Under the pieces are notes generated by a model, which worked only from the letters and a program-made list of their open reading frames with translations, was not told the DNA's origin and did no database searches. From NCBI GenBank assembly GCA_050948905.1, contig JBMNES010000001.1:1-64000 (forward strand): DNA of 64,000 nucleotides. Reading direction: 5' to 3'. Positions within the stretch are counted from its first letter, which is position 1; each line of letters begins with the position of its first letter. Shown one piece after another: positions 18,192 to 26,883 of this stretch. The DNA is from DTKD01 sp050948905 (GTDB lineage Bacteria; Armatimonadota; UBA5829). The translations under genes were made by a program, and so were the position numbers.

Positions 18192-19179
18192 GGCTTCTCT
18201 CCAAGGCTGACGCCAGCACGTCGTCAGTTACGCGAAACGGTTCACACACCGGCAGTGATAAGGAGTACTTCACATTAGAAACCCCTACTGTCACTGTCGA
18301 TGCGGTGATGCGAGGGAACTCACCTGCCACACGGTACAATCGGCTGGCACCCTCAACCCACAGGAAATCCGAATAATCATCTTCCCATCGAAGCCCTGCG
18401 GCAGAGAGACGATCTTCAAACACCAATCCAGCACCATCATCAGCTTTAGCGATACGATCCTGAACACGCCTGGCAACGTCGGAAACACTGAAACTATGGT
18501 CGGTGCAGGAGGGCGCCCGATCCAGATCGACGACATAGAGAAAGAGATCGTCAGCGCCAGTTCCATCCAGTTGGAATTCAGAGTTGATGACCACATACGG
18601 GGTTGCCGTACCGCGCCTCGCTTTTGCCTCAATACAGGTTCTCCATACAGTGAAGTCTTTCGGCGAGCCCAGAGGCCCGTGCCAGGAAGAAACAGCATCG
18701 AAAGCTGTAACATTCGACAGCAAATGATACTCCAGAACCAAAAGTTCACCAATCAGTCCCTTCTGTTCTTCAGAGGATAACCGTCCATCGCTGCCACCGC
18801 GAAGAAGATGGTGCCAGCGCCACGTCCGCGTAAGTGCTGTCTCTACTGCCTCTTTCTCCGATGCCGCACTGGATGCACTTGCAACTATGTCACTACAAAG
18901 TCTGTGGAAAATGTCCCTGTGGGCTGTTTCCAAAAGCTTGAGGACCAGCATCCTATCACCTTCGCCACTGCTTTCGATGTCCTCGACCTCAATCCCCTTC
19001 AATCTTGGAAGATGTCCGCGTGGCGTTGAGTCTGTACTATGTTGAAGAACTAATAGACACTTGTTGTCGATGCTCCGTGCCCAGAAGAATCCCCAAGGGA
19101 TGTCGGCATTTATTCTTTTCGCCTTGATAGCATCGATAGTATTTGGTGCGGCAATATCTTTCCATGGATCGCTACCCAT
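18181..19179 (-). CDS. PD-(D/E)XK motif protein (DUF4420-like)
   Basis: This protein of about 332 residues shows GLIGELLVLE followed by GSPKDFTV and CIEAKARRG. That pattern fits the E, D and E-x-K positions of a PD-(D/E)XK nuclease and matches the DUF4420 family that travels with Z1 proteins. It is the likely DNA-cutting subunit of the cluster, which is inference from the motif. I set the start at the ATG at 19179 because it overlaps the Z1 stop by 8 nt and GGAG lies just upstream; the frame stays open to 19341. It overlaps AIPR by 11 nt. Confidence 0.85.
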   Translation of the reverse strand: MGSDPWKDIAAPNTIDAIKAKRINADIPWGFFWARSIDNKCLLVLQHSTDSTPRGHLPRLKGIEVEDIESSGEGDRMLVLKLLETAHRDIFHRLCSDIVASASSAASEKEAVETALTRTWRWHHLLRGGSDGRLSSEEQKGLIGELLVLEYHLLSNVTAFDAVSSWHGPLGSPKDFTVWRTCIEAKARRGTATPYVVINSEFQLDGTGADDLFLYVVDLDRAPSCTDHSFSVSDVARRVQDRIAKADDGAGLVFEDRLSAAGLRWEDDYSDFLWVEGASRLYRVAGEFPRITASTVTVGVSNVKYSLSLPVCEPFRVTDDVLASALERSHGD

Positions 19180-21886
19180 TGTCTCCACCCATCTCGTCTT
19201 CGTCATTGTCGTCACGGTAGTTCTCTCGGAGCCAGGTGGTATTGACTCGATACTGCACTCGCTTCTCCTCCAAATCAGTTCCAGGGAAGCTAATGCTCCA
19301 GGCAACAACCGGTTTGTCATGAGCCCTGCGACCATCCTCAAGGGTCACATCCAGCAGATGGATGATTAACAACGGACGTTTCCGCACCCTGCGATAGATC
19401 CTGTCTGGATAGTTCAGGTTACTTTCATCACCCCGCGCATTCGCAAGCTGCTCGCGGTAGTCCCGTTCGGCTTTTTCAGCCTCTTCACTCGACAAGCCGG
19501 TCTTCTCGACCCCACGTGACGAAACTCTCTGCTTGTTAGTAATACGTAATGTCCTGGCATCGCTCTTCTTGCCAGCTGTTCGCTTCTGACAATTGATTGC
19601 AACCCCAAGAGAGCTATCAACAAGCGTATCCACATCAGTTCGACTGATGCTGGCGAAGAGAATGTCCCACTCCATAAGTTCTCCATCTCGCCTGGCATCG
19701 ATGTATGACCTAACGGGTCCGGGATCCGTCAGCATCGATCCCGGGTGATTTCTGAACTCAGATATGAAGTCGAGCACAAGAACTACGGGTACCCTGGTAA
19801 GCAACCGGCCTCCCGATACCGCCTCAGCACTTGAAACTGGCCGGCCAGCCTTTTCCAGGCGCACCGCAAGTCTGCTGGCAGCTTCTCTGTTCTTATCCAG
19901 GCTGGCTTGGTCTCTTCTCAGAATTGCTGTCTCGATAAAGTTGTTAGCAAGGCCAATATTGACAACCACCTCTTCGCTTGACCCCATCTTGTTGCGTGCG
20001 GTTACAATCAGCGTGTCCGGATGGCCCCGCACCTTGAGCCCGAACTCCTCCGGCGTTGCATTCGCTGCTTCCATGTTCCGAAGCTCGTCACGAAGCATCT
20101 CGATTGATTCAGTAATGTGGCTGTACCAACCTTCCGCTTCTTCCGGCATCCAGATACGGCAGAGATCCTCATAGCCTGGCCGGTATCCAAACCACCGGCC
20201 CATCTGCATCAAGGTGTCATACATCATTGAGTTTCGGAGGAAGTAGCTGACCATCAATCCCTCTAAAGTCAGTCCGCGGGAAAGAGAGAAACCTCCAACA
20301 GCGATGACGTTAAGCCCTGTACTTTCATAATCATAATAATTGAGGGTTCCTGAAGACTGGCTGTTCACTTCAACTACTTTGATAGGGGCGGCAGCAGCAA
20401 GTAACTGGGACTGAATCTCCTCCCAGGTAAATCCTGCCAAAGCAAACTCGCATTCCCATGCTTCGTGCAAGGCTGCTATTTCGGGATCTTTTAATGCCTG
20501 TACCGCTGGTAGTGCTCCATTCACCCGTATGCTGGACTGAATGTATCCAAGCTTGCTGTGAATCTCGTTTCTGATCTGCCGCTGAACTCCTGTAAAGCGT
20601 GAAGCATTCACAAGCATTGAACAGTGTGCTGTCAAATGTCCACGCGCCAAACGAATCGCCCGTGCTATGATGAACACGCGAACCGCCCGCATCAGACTGG
20701 GTGGAAGGGCGACAACTTCCAAGTCTATAGTATGCTTCAATGGTAATATATCTTCATTGTCATCAATGTGTCGGACTATCGCCTGTGGTGTATCCAGAAA
20801 CACCTTTGTTGCACCAAAGTAGTTCGATGGAGGGTCGAGGCTGACTATGAAACTACGAGGGAACAAGTCTTCCCCGAGCATTTTGTCGTCAGTTTCAGGA
20901 TCTATGAATATATTGGCGAAAGGAGTTGCCGTGTATCCAACATAGCAACTCCGATCGAACAGTTGCAGTAGCTCCCGGATTTGGCCATTGATTCGGGACA
21001 CCTCGTCTTTACCGTGTCGTATGTTGATAGATGCATTATCGGCTTCGTCATCAATGAGAAGCATTGGAGATTCAACCGTCCTGCCGTCACGATCTGCGCT
21101 GTGCTCTCTGAACCACTCGATCAGGTACCTCAGGGTACTAGAGTTCTTCTTGATAACGAATACAGCTGGCTCGCTGAGATTCTGAAGCGGAATACCCACA
21201 CTTGTCGCCATTTCTTTGTTGAAATCTCTAAGCGAGTTTGTGAAAGTAACAGGTCTGCGTGTCCTGTCAAACCTCCCCACACCAACAAACCTGTCACCTT
21301 TCTTCAAGAGCAGTCGCGCGCTGTCCCGTCCGACGAAACCTTCGTCAATACGCAACTGCGTCTGATTGCGAAGGTTGTTGTGGATGCCAGCAATAACTAC
21401 AATGAGCTTGTATCCGGCATCTGCCGCTTTGCAGATCACTCCAGTGTAGTTGGCCGTCTTCCCAGACTGTACGTGACCGACTACCATACCCCTGCGGTCC
21501 CAGGGCCCAGCCTTTTCCGGGTTTTCCAGGAGGCCGAGAATCCGATCAGTCACATTGTCAAGAGTGGCGATCACTTGGCCAGTGAAGCGCTTTTCGACAA
21601 GCAATTTCCGGTATCTATCCCAGTAGTAGGGCTTGATGATTGCTCGTGCGCTGTCAAGCCAAGGTTTGTATTCGTGCTCAGTCAGCATTGCACCAATGGT
21701 CATAGTCACACCATGACGCATTTCGAAATCGCGAGCCAACATTTCTGCTTCTACGTCGTCAACACTGCAACTATCAACGACACGAAATTTATTAATCACG
21801 TCGCGAATCTGCTCCTGGGTTGGGTTGCGCTCACGTGCGAGAAAACTCTCAACAGCCAGGGCCAAGTTTTCGAGGTTGTTATTCAC
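19172..21886 (-). CDS. Z1-domain helicase-like ATPase
   Basis: This protein of about 904 residues has a helicase-like core. It shows a Walker A variant GHVQSGKTANYTG, the Z1-typical IVVIAGIHNNLRNQTQ, the Walker B variant LLIDDEADNAS, YVGYTATPFANIF, and late motifs GGFSLSRGLTLEGL and TLMQMGRWFGYR. These define the Z1 family found beside MORC/MutL-like ATPases in restriction-type clusters. It probably remodels or translocates on DNA. The GTG start at 21886 is preferred because it overlaps the ATPase stop by 8 nt and follows GGAGGTG. It is the second gene of the minus-strand operon. Confidence 0.92.
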   Translation of the reverse strand: MNNNLENLALAVESFLARERNPTQEQIRDVINKFRVVDSCSVDDVEAEMLARDFEMRHGVTMTIGAMLTEHEYKPWLDSARAIIKPYYWDRYRKLLVEKRFTGQVIATLDNVTDRILGLLENPEKAGPWDRRGMVVGHVQSGKTANYTGVICKAADAGYKLIVVIAGIHNNLRNQTQLRIDEGFVGRDSARLLLKKGDRFVGVGRFDRTRRPVTFTNSLRDFNKEMATSVGIPLQNLSEPAVFVIKKNSSTLRYLIEWFREHSADRDGRTVESPMLLIDDEADNASINIRHGKDEVSRINGQIRELLQLFDRSCYVGYTATPFANIFIDPETDDKMLGEDLFPRSFIVSLDPPSNYFGATKVFLDTPQAIVRHIDDNEDILPLKHTIDLEVVALPPSLMRAVRVFIIARAIRLARGHLTAHCSMLVNASRFTGVQRQIRNEIHSKLGYIQSSIRVNGALPAVQALKDPEIAALHEAWECEFALAGFTWEEIQSQLLAAAAPIKVVEVNSQSSGTLNYYDYESTGLNVIAVGGFSLSRGLTLEGLMVSYFLRNSMMYDTLMQMGRWFGYRPGYEDLCRIWMPEEAEGWYSHITESIEMLRDELRNMEAANATPEEFGLKVRGHPDTLIVTARNKMGSSEEVVVNIGLANNFIETAILRRDQASLDKNREAASRLAVRLEKAGRPVSSAEAVSGGRLLTRVPVVLVLDFISEFRNHPGSMLTDPGPVRSYIDARRDGELMEWDILFASISRTDVDTLVDSSLGVAINCQKRTAGKKSDARTLRITNKQRVSSRGVEKTGLSSEEAEKAERDYREQLANARGDESNLNYPDRIYRRVRKRPLLIIHLLDVTLEDGRRAHDKPVVAWSISFPGTDLEEKRVQYRVNTTWLRENYRDDNDEDEMGGDNG

Positions 21887-23366
21887 CCGACACCTCCACG
21901 GACAATGTCTCAGCAAGTATCTCTTCTGTTCGCTTCCAATTCGATCGGAATGGTTCCGCGAGCTTCAGCATATCCGGTATTTCTTCCCGATTGCCTCCCA
22001 TGTCTATAAGCCGTTTCGCAGTTGTCTTAACAGCATATTGAAGAGCATCGTCAGTTGGCAGATTGCCAGACACTTTCTCAGGTGCGCCTCCCATGTCCGC
22101 AAAAAGTGCATCCATAGGTAAAGCTGAACCTGTTATTTCGAGCACATGTGAGAAATCGCGCTTCAACTCTTCAGGAAGTTTGGAAATGAAATCCACAATC
22201 ACAGGATGCTCAGAGTTTATTCTATAAGTGATCTCATTTTTATCCTGGATTCTATTCCATACGGGCAGACGGTTATCGGCAGTCAGCTTACGTCCTCGGG
22301 CGGTATAAACACGCTTGGAATTCAATCCGATCTCTTCAATAATTCGACGCAGTCTTTCGCGTACCCGATATGGCGGCTGTGCTGTGGATTTCTTGACGTC
22401 TATCTTCCATTGTGCGTCCAACCCATTCGGTATGTCGATGCGTACGCGGGCAAGTTTTGTCAACTCCATCTGGCGGGCGAGTCCGAACCAGGTGCCGTGT
22501 ATAATCAGGCGTTTTTCGCGATAGACATAGAACCCTTGGTTCTTGAGGTAACCAGCGCGGCCAGCAAAGCGTTCCCATTCAGCTGGTGTTACCTTCTGAT
22601 GATGGGGCAATGTAAATGCCTGCATTACCACCTCTTGCCCAGTCACCCTGATCTTTTCAACCGGCCCACAAATCGTGGCGGCGTGATCTATATGAAACGG
22701 GTCGAATGGCACAAGCTGGCGACCGTTTAGCGACAGGTGAACCTTCTTTAGACCACGCTCACCAGTAAGGAAACGGTGGAAGACAAGCTCTAAATGTTCT
22801 CTAGTTTCATCAATGCGGCGAGTTATGTAAGGTAGCATGTCGCCGGAAGTGGCCGGCTCAACCAGCCTGTCAAGCTTCTCCCATATTACGAGAGTGCCGC
22901 TCTCACCCAAATGACTAATCCAAGGGATTGCGGCTAATTGCTCAGGTATCTGGACAAGCCACTTGTTCCTCTCTGCGACAAAATCAAGGTCCCAGATCGC
23001 CGCACTGGTTATACCTTCGTGGCGCGTAGCCACTGTGAGTCGTCGACACTGAGAGAACGAGGCAATTTTCAGCCCCAGTCCAAAACGTCCCAGATCAGAC
23101 CGCGGACGAATGTCCAAAGGGTTTCTGCTGCCCGGTCGCATGGCATCATGCAGAACCTGTTCGCTCATTCCTGTACCATCATCGACAATTCCGATTCTGT
23201 GGTCGGCATCGCTAATGTCTGCAAACAGCTCAATGTTCTCTGCCTGAGCAGTAATCGAGTTGTCTATGATATCAGCCAACGCTGTTTCCAGCGAATAGCC
23301 AATATCTCGCAGGCTTTCAATAAGCATTGAAGCACTAGGCGTAGCATCAAATGTTTTTGTAGCCAC
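21879..23366 (-). CDS. GHKL ATPase, MORC/MutL-like
   Basis: This 495-residue protein has a Bergerat fold at its N-terminus: ALADIIDNSI (N box, about residue 30), IVDDGTGMS (G1, about residue 60) and GRFGLGLKIASFS (G2, about residue 93). The remainder resembles the transducer and C-terminal regions of the MORC/MutL-like ATPases found in restriction-type operons. Such proteins dimerise on ATP binding and can clamp DNA. The start is a GTG. It heads a four-gene operon in which every junction overlaps (8, 8 and 11 nt), diverging from the methyltransferase across a 0.5-kb gap. Confidence 0.92.
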   Translation of the reverse strand: MATKTFDATPSASMLIESLRDIGYSLETALADIIDNSITAQAENIELFADISDADHRIGIVDDGTGMSEQVLHDAMRPGSRNPLDIRPRSDLGRFGLGLKIASFSQCRRLTVATRHEGITSAAIWDLDFVAERNKWLVQIPEQLAAIPWISHLGESGTLVIWEKLDRLVEPATSGDMLPYITRRIDETREHLELVFHRFLTGERGLKKVHLSLNGRQLVPFDPFHIDHAATICGPVEKIRVTGQEVVMQAFTLPHHQKVTPAEWERFAGRAGYLKNQGFYVYREKRLIIHGTWFGLARQMELTKLARVRIDIPNGLDAQWKIDVKKSTAQPPYRVRERLRRIIEEIGLNSKRVYTARGRKLTADNRLPVWNRIQDKNEITYRINSEHPVIVDFISKLPEELKRDFSHVLEITGSALPMDALFADMGGAPEKVSGNLPTDDALQYAVKTTAKRLIDMGGNREEIPDMLKLAEPFRSNWKRTEEILAETLSVEVSGE

Positions 23367-23871
23367 TTCCTGTCTTGCGACGATGCACTATCGCCGCATA
23401 TCACCCCCTGTAACTAATCTGCGCTGATCTGCGCTGCATTCCCACAATTCACTGGCAAATGTGGGTCTAATGACTCTTCATAATAGCTATCCCGTATTGG
23501 TGCAGGCGAGAGTTCACTTGCCTAGCATAAACAGAATCAAACCGGAATATTTGTGTTCCAAGCAAAGCAACGGAGTCACATTGCTGTCGCCACCCACATA
23601 TAATCCACACAGTATCAGGCCCCAGTGGCAACGTGATCGCATTCACCACCATATTTTAACGCGTCTCGTATCGTTCACTCCACAGACATGCGCAACAAAT
23701 ATTAATGTGTGGCTGGATGCTGAGCTGATTATTTAAGTATTTAGCCTTAATTAGCATATCAGATATGATTGCGCTTAGCAATTAGCCTCATATCTCTCGC
23801 AACACATTCATCGAAATTGGTCGCGAAATGTGCTAAAATATGCCAGGAAAAAGCTAGGGGCACCAGGGTGA
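23367..23871. promoter_or_regulatory. Divergent intergenic control region
   Basis: These 505 bp between the outward-facing ATPase operon and methyltransferase gene hold no convincing ORF. Upstream of the methyltransferase is an extended -10 element, TGCTAAAAT (23831-23839), about 36 nt before the likely start; a matching -35 is not evident. The left half contains a short tandem repetition, CTGCGCTGAT/CTGCGCTGCA (about 23420-23440). Shared control of both arms would be expected here. Confidence 0.5.
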
Positions 23872-23874
23872 TTG

Positions 23875-25623
23875 ATGGCCATTGCCGAGGCTGAAAATAC
23901 TCTGGCTTCGGGAGTTCGGATGAATTATATACCAGTAATAGATCTGTTTGCCGGCCCAGGCGGACTGGGCGAAGGATTCTCAGCTCTTAAATATGGCTCC
24001 AGACATCCATTCCGTATCAGATTATCTGTCGAGAAGGATGCAATAGCGCATCAGACGCTTTCACTTCGGTGTTTCTTCCGGCAGTTCCGGGAAGATAAAG
24101 TTCCTGACGACTACTACCAACATTTGCGTGGCGAGATCACCCTGAATGAACTATTTCAACGTTTTCCGAGTGAAGCACGCACAGTGACTACTGAAGTATT
24201 GCGCAGAGAACTCGGGAAGCCAAAAGATGATGTTGTCGTTGATGAGCACTTATCACACATTCTGTTGGACAATCCTGGCACTCCGTGGGTTCTGATCGGT
24301 GGACCGCCGTGTCAGGCCTATTCGACTGCTGGCCGAGTCAAAATCAAGGCGCTGGATCCAGACGGATTTGAGAGTGACGAACGTCACTTTCTTTATCAAG
24401 AGTATCTTCGTATAATCCGAAAGTTCAAGCCATCCATATTTGTTGTCGAAAACGTCACAGGCATTCTATCCTCCAGGATTAAAGGCAAGAGAATTTTCAG
24501 ACAGATCCTGCGAGACCTTCGGAATCCAAGTGCTGCAGTTGATGATCATCTGTTGGAAGCCAACCCTGCAGAGTACAATATATATTCACTGGCAGTATCA
24601 AAGGAAGAACCAATGGATCTTGAGCCGGCAGATTTTATTATCGAGTGTGAAAGATATGGGATTCCACAGGCCCGCCACCGCGTAATTATCCTGGGCATTC
24701 GAAGTGATTTTTGCAGCCACCCAAGCACTCTGACGGAGAACAAGAAAAAGATAACTATGCACGATGTCATATCGGACCTGCCCAAGATCAGGAGCGCATT
24801 ATCAAGGGAGCTAGATTCTGGAGAAGCCTGGCGCAGCACAATAATGACGGTCCTGCAACAGACTTGGATAGATAAGTTAGAAAGCTGCGAACTGAAACAA
24901 AGCCTTAGAGCAGCGCTTGAAGATATCAATGCGTGTCTCAGTCGTGGGGGGGAGTTTCTCCGCTGTAGCCCGAAACCCAACGCCCATGCCCGATGGTATG
25001 TAGACGGCAGACTCGGGGGCGTCTGCAATCATTCGGCGCGCGGGCATCTCGCAAGCGATCTGCACAGATATCTTTTTGCTGCTTGCTTTGGACAAGTCAA
25101 TGGTTTCTCGCCTCGTATGCGCCACTTCCCAGAGGCGCTTTACCCAGAGCATAAGAACGTGGCGAAGGCTGTTGCGGGCAAGATGTTTCCCGACAGGTTC
25201 CGCGTACAGTTGCGTAACGCTCCTGCTACGACAGTGACTTCACACATGTCCAAAGACGGGCATTATTTTATCCACTATGATCCTTGTCAGTGTCGTAGCC
25301 TGACAGTGCGTGAAGCCGCTCGTCTGCAGACATTCCCAGACAACTACTTCTTTGAGGGTGGCAGAACTGCTCAGTATAAGCAAGTGGGAAATGCAGTTCC
25401 TCCGCTATTGGCCAGACAGATTGCGGTCATTGTATACGACGTGATCTGCAAAGAAAAATTAACAGTAGAAGACGATGGACACTATAAGCCGCGAAAAGAG
25501 AAGCTGGAATATGTCGCAAATCCGGTCCAAAAACACTCGTCCCGAAATAATCGTAAGGTCACTCTTGCACAGGATGGGTTACCGGTTTCGTCTGCACTCG
25601 GAGAAGCTGCCGGGAAGACCTGA
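23875..25623 (+). CDS. DNA (cytosine-5) methyltransferase
   Basis: This protein of about 582 residues has the C5-methyltransferase motifs in order: I (DLFAGPGGLGEGF), IV (GGPPCQAYSTAGR, catalytic Cys), VI (FVVENVTGI), VIII (PQARHRVIILG), IX and X (QVGNAVPPLLARQIA). The region between I and IV is about 65 residues longer than in Dcm or HhaI. It methylates cytosine in a sequence I cannot predict. The ATG at 23875 has an AGGGTG site; a start at 23920 with GGGAG is equally possible. The last roughly 47 codons are shared with vsr in another frame, an unusually long overlap of 149 nt. Confidence 0.95.
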   Translation: MAIAEAENTLASGVRMNYIPVIDLFAGPGGLGEGFSALKYGSRHPFRIRLSVEKDAIAHQTLSLRCFFRQFREDKVPDDYYQHLRGEITLNELFQRFPSEARTVTTEVLRRELGKPKDDVVVDEHLSHILLDNPGTPWVLIGGPPCQAYSTAGRVKIKALDPDGFESDERHFLYQEYLRIIRKFKPSIFVVENVTGILSSRIKGKRIFRQILRDLRNPSAAVDDHLLEANPAEYNIYSLAVSKEEPMDLEPADFIIECERYGIPQARHRVIILGIRSDFCSHPSTLTENKKKITMHDVISDLPKIRSALSRELDSGEAWRSTIMTVLQQTWIDKLESCELKQSLRAALEDINACLSRGGEFLRCSPKPNAHARWYVDGRLGGVCNHSARGHLASDLHRYLFAACFGQVNGFSPRMRHFPEALYPEHKNVAKAVAGKMFPDRFRVQLRNAPATTVTSHMSKDGHYFIHYDPCQCRSLTVREAARLQTFPDNYFFEGGRTAQYKQVGNAVPPLLARQIAVIVYDVICKEKLTVEDDGHYKPRKEKLEYVANPVQKHSSRNNRKVTLAQDGLPVSSALGEAAGKT

Positions 25624-25885
25624 CATAGTTCTTCCCAAATACAGGACAGTCATATTTGTGCACGGCTGCTTCTGGCATCGCCATCCCTACTGCAAATATG
25701 CTTACAATCCAAAGAGTCGGGAAGACTTTTGGCAAGGCAAGTTTCGGCAGAACGTGGAGCGCCACCAGCAGGTCACCCGCCAGCTGGACGACCTTGGCTG
25801 GCGAACGATCGTTATATGGGAATGCGAAACCAGCAACATAGAGCAGTTAAGATCATCACTTTTTCAATTGCTAGAGGTTTTCTAA
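25475..25885 (+). CDS. vsr: Very short patch repair endonuclease (Vsr)
   Basis: This 136-residue protein begins MDTISREKRSWNMSQIRSKN, the conserved Vsr N-terminus, and carries GRPDIVLPKY (catalytic Asp) and FVHGCFWHRHP (His/Cys metal and active-site region). Vsr nicks T:G mismatches left when 5-methylcytosine deaminates, and so travels with C5-methyltransferases. Its start lies 149 nt inside the methyltransferase gene in a different frame, and conservation of the N-terminal motif shows this start is real. It is the last gene on the plus-strand arm of the cluster. The length is normal. Confidence 0.95.
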   Translation: MDTISREKRSWNMSQIRSKNTRPEIIVRSLLHRMGYRFRLHSEKLPGRPDIVLPKYRTVIFVHGCFWHRHPYCKYAYNPKSREDFWQGKFRQNVERHQQVTRQLDDLGWRTIVIWECETSNIEQLRSSLFQLLEVF

Positions 25886-26027
25886 ATAACTCCAAGATAT
25901 TCCTTTGTCATTAAAAGGAGTGTGCACCCAGTACACGTGTACGAAATATCCTTATCAAAAACACTAACGAATGATTCAGCCAATAAAGCTCCATTGGATT
26001 GCGCCTGTCTCCGTTTTTCTTGGCTGT

Positions 26028-26830
26028 TTAGACGATTCCATGCGTCTTTATAAGCTCTTCTCTTAGCTTGCCCGCATCCAGGACGGTCACTTCAAGTTCA
26101 GTCGGGATGTTCAACTCCTCGGCGCACTGTTTTACAGATTGCTTAATCCTCCTAATTTGCGCTTCCTGTTCGGCGGCGTCGGAGAAGTATATGGTAAGCC
26201 CATCGCGAAGGTAGCTAAGGACTATAAGTCGAGGGTCGGCTTCAAGTATTGGCAACATCGCGTGCATCAATTTCTGCTCGTAAGATTGCGCCAACGCAGA
26301 CTCTGTTGATTCGGCATAATACTTGCCATTTTTATAATTCTCACACCAGTCACCGTAGGCATCATAATTACCTTCGCTCCTGGCAAGATTCTCTTTTCCT
26401 TTCGCAAGCATCTCCTTCGTCAAGGGGTGATTCGAGAATTTACTCCACCTCCTCTTGTCTCCAACGCCGCGAAGTCCTTCCTGTTCCCGTTAATAAACCT
26501 GTACCTTAAGCCCGGCTTGCACATACCGTAGATCAAGGCGTATTGCGTCTCTTTGAGAATAGGTTTATACTCATCTGTAAGTTCGCAGTATTCAAGCATC
26601 GGAGACCAGACGCTTCCACCGGTTTTCAATTGCTCGCTGAGATACTGATGGTTCTTCGGGCACTCCCAACGCATCGCATTTATCGCCCAGTGCGCCGATT
26701 TTATTTCCTGCGTTACTATCTGAAGTTATAACCCCACCTGTATAACCTCTTTGGTCACATCGTCTATCACAGCTGAACAGTTGGTCTTTGGGCAAACATA
26801 GCGTTTCGCAGAATTGCCTTTATCTATGCT
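26028..26830 (-). pseudogene. Decayed gene, possibly a phage-type DNA polymerase remnant
   Basis: Three minus-strand pieces join if one in-frame TAA (about 26,728) and one frameshift (about 26,480) are ignored. The upstream piece has a zinc-ribbon-like RYVCPKTNC; the middle has RWECPKNHQYLSEQ and LKETQYALIYGM; the last has AQSYEQKLMHAMLP and VLSYLRDGLTIYF. The QYALIYGM and RDG motifs, with the spacing between them, recall motifs B and C of family A-like polymerases of phages and mobile elements. That identification is tentative. The piece 26,028-26,423 alone could still encode 131 residues from a TTG, but is unlikely to be functional. Confidence 0.45.
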
Positions 26831-26883
26831 GCTGGTCGCAGCGCTCTTGTCTGGTCAAATGAATTTACACTAAAAACTCGGTA

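Noticed and set aside
20981..22009. 342-codon plus-strand frame opposite the Z1 and GHKL genes
   Set aside because: Antisense shadow: it crosses the junction of two well-supported, coupled genes on the other strand.
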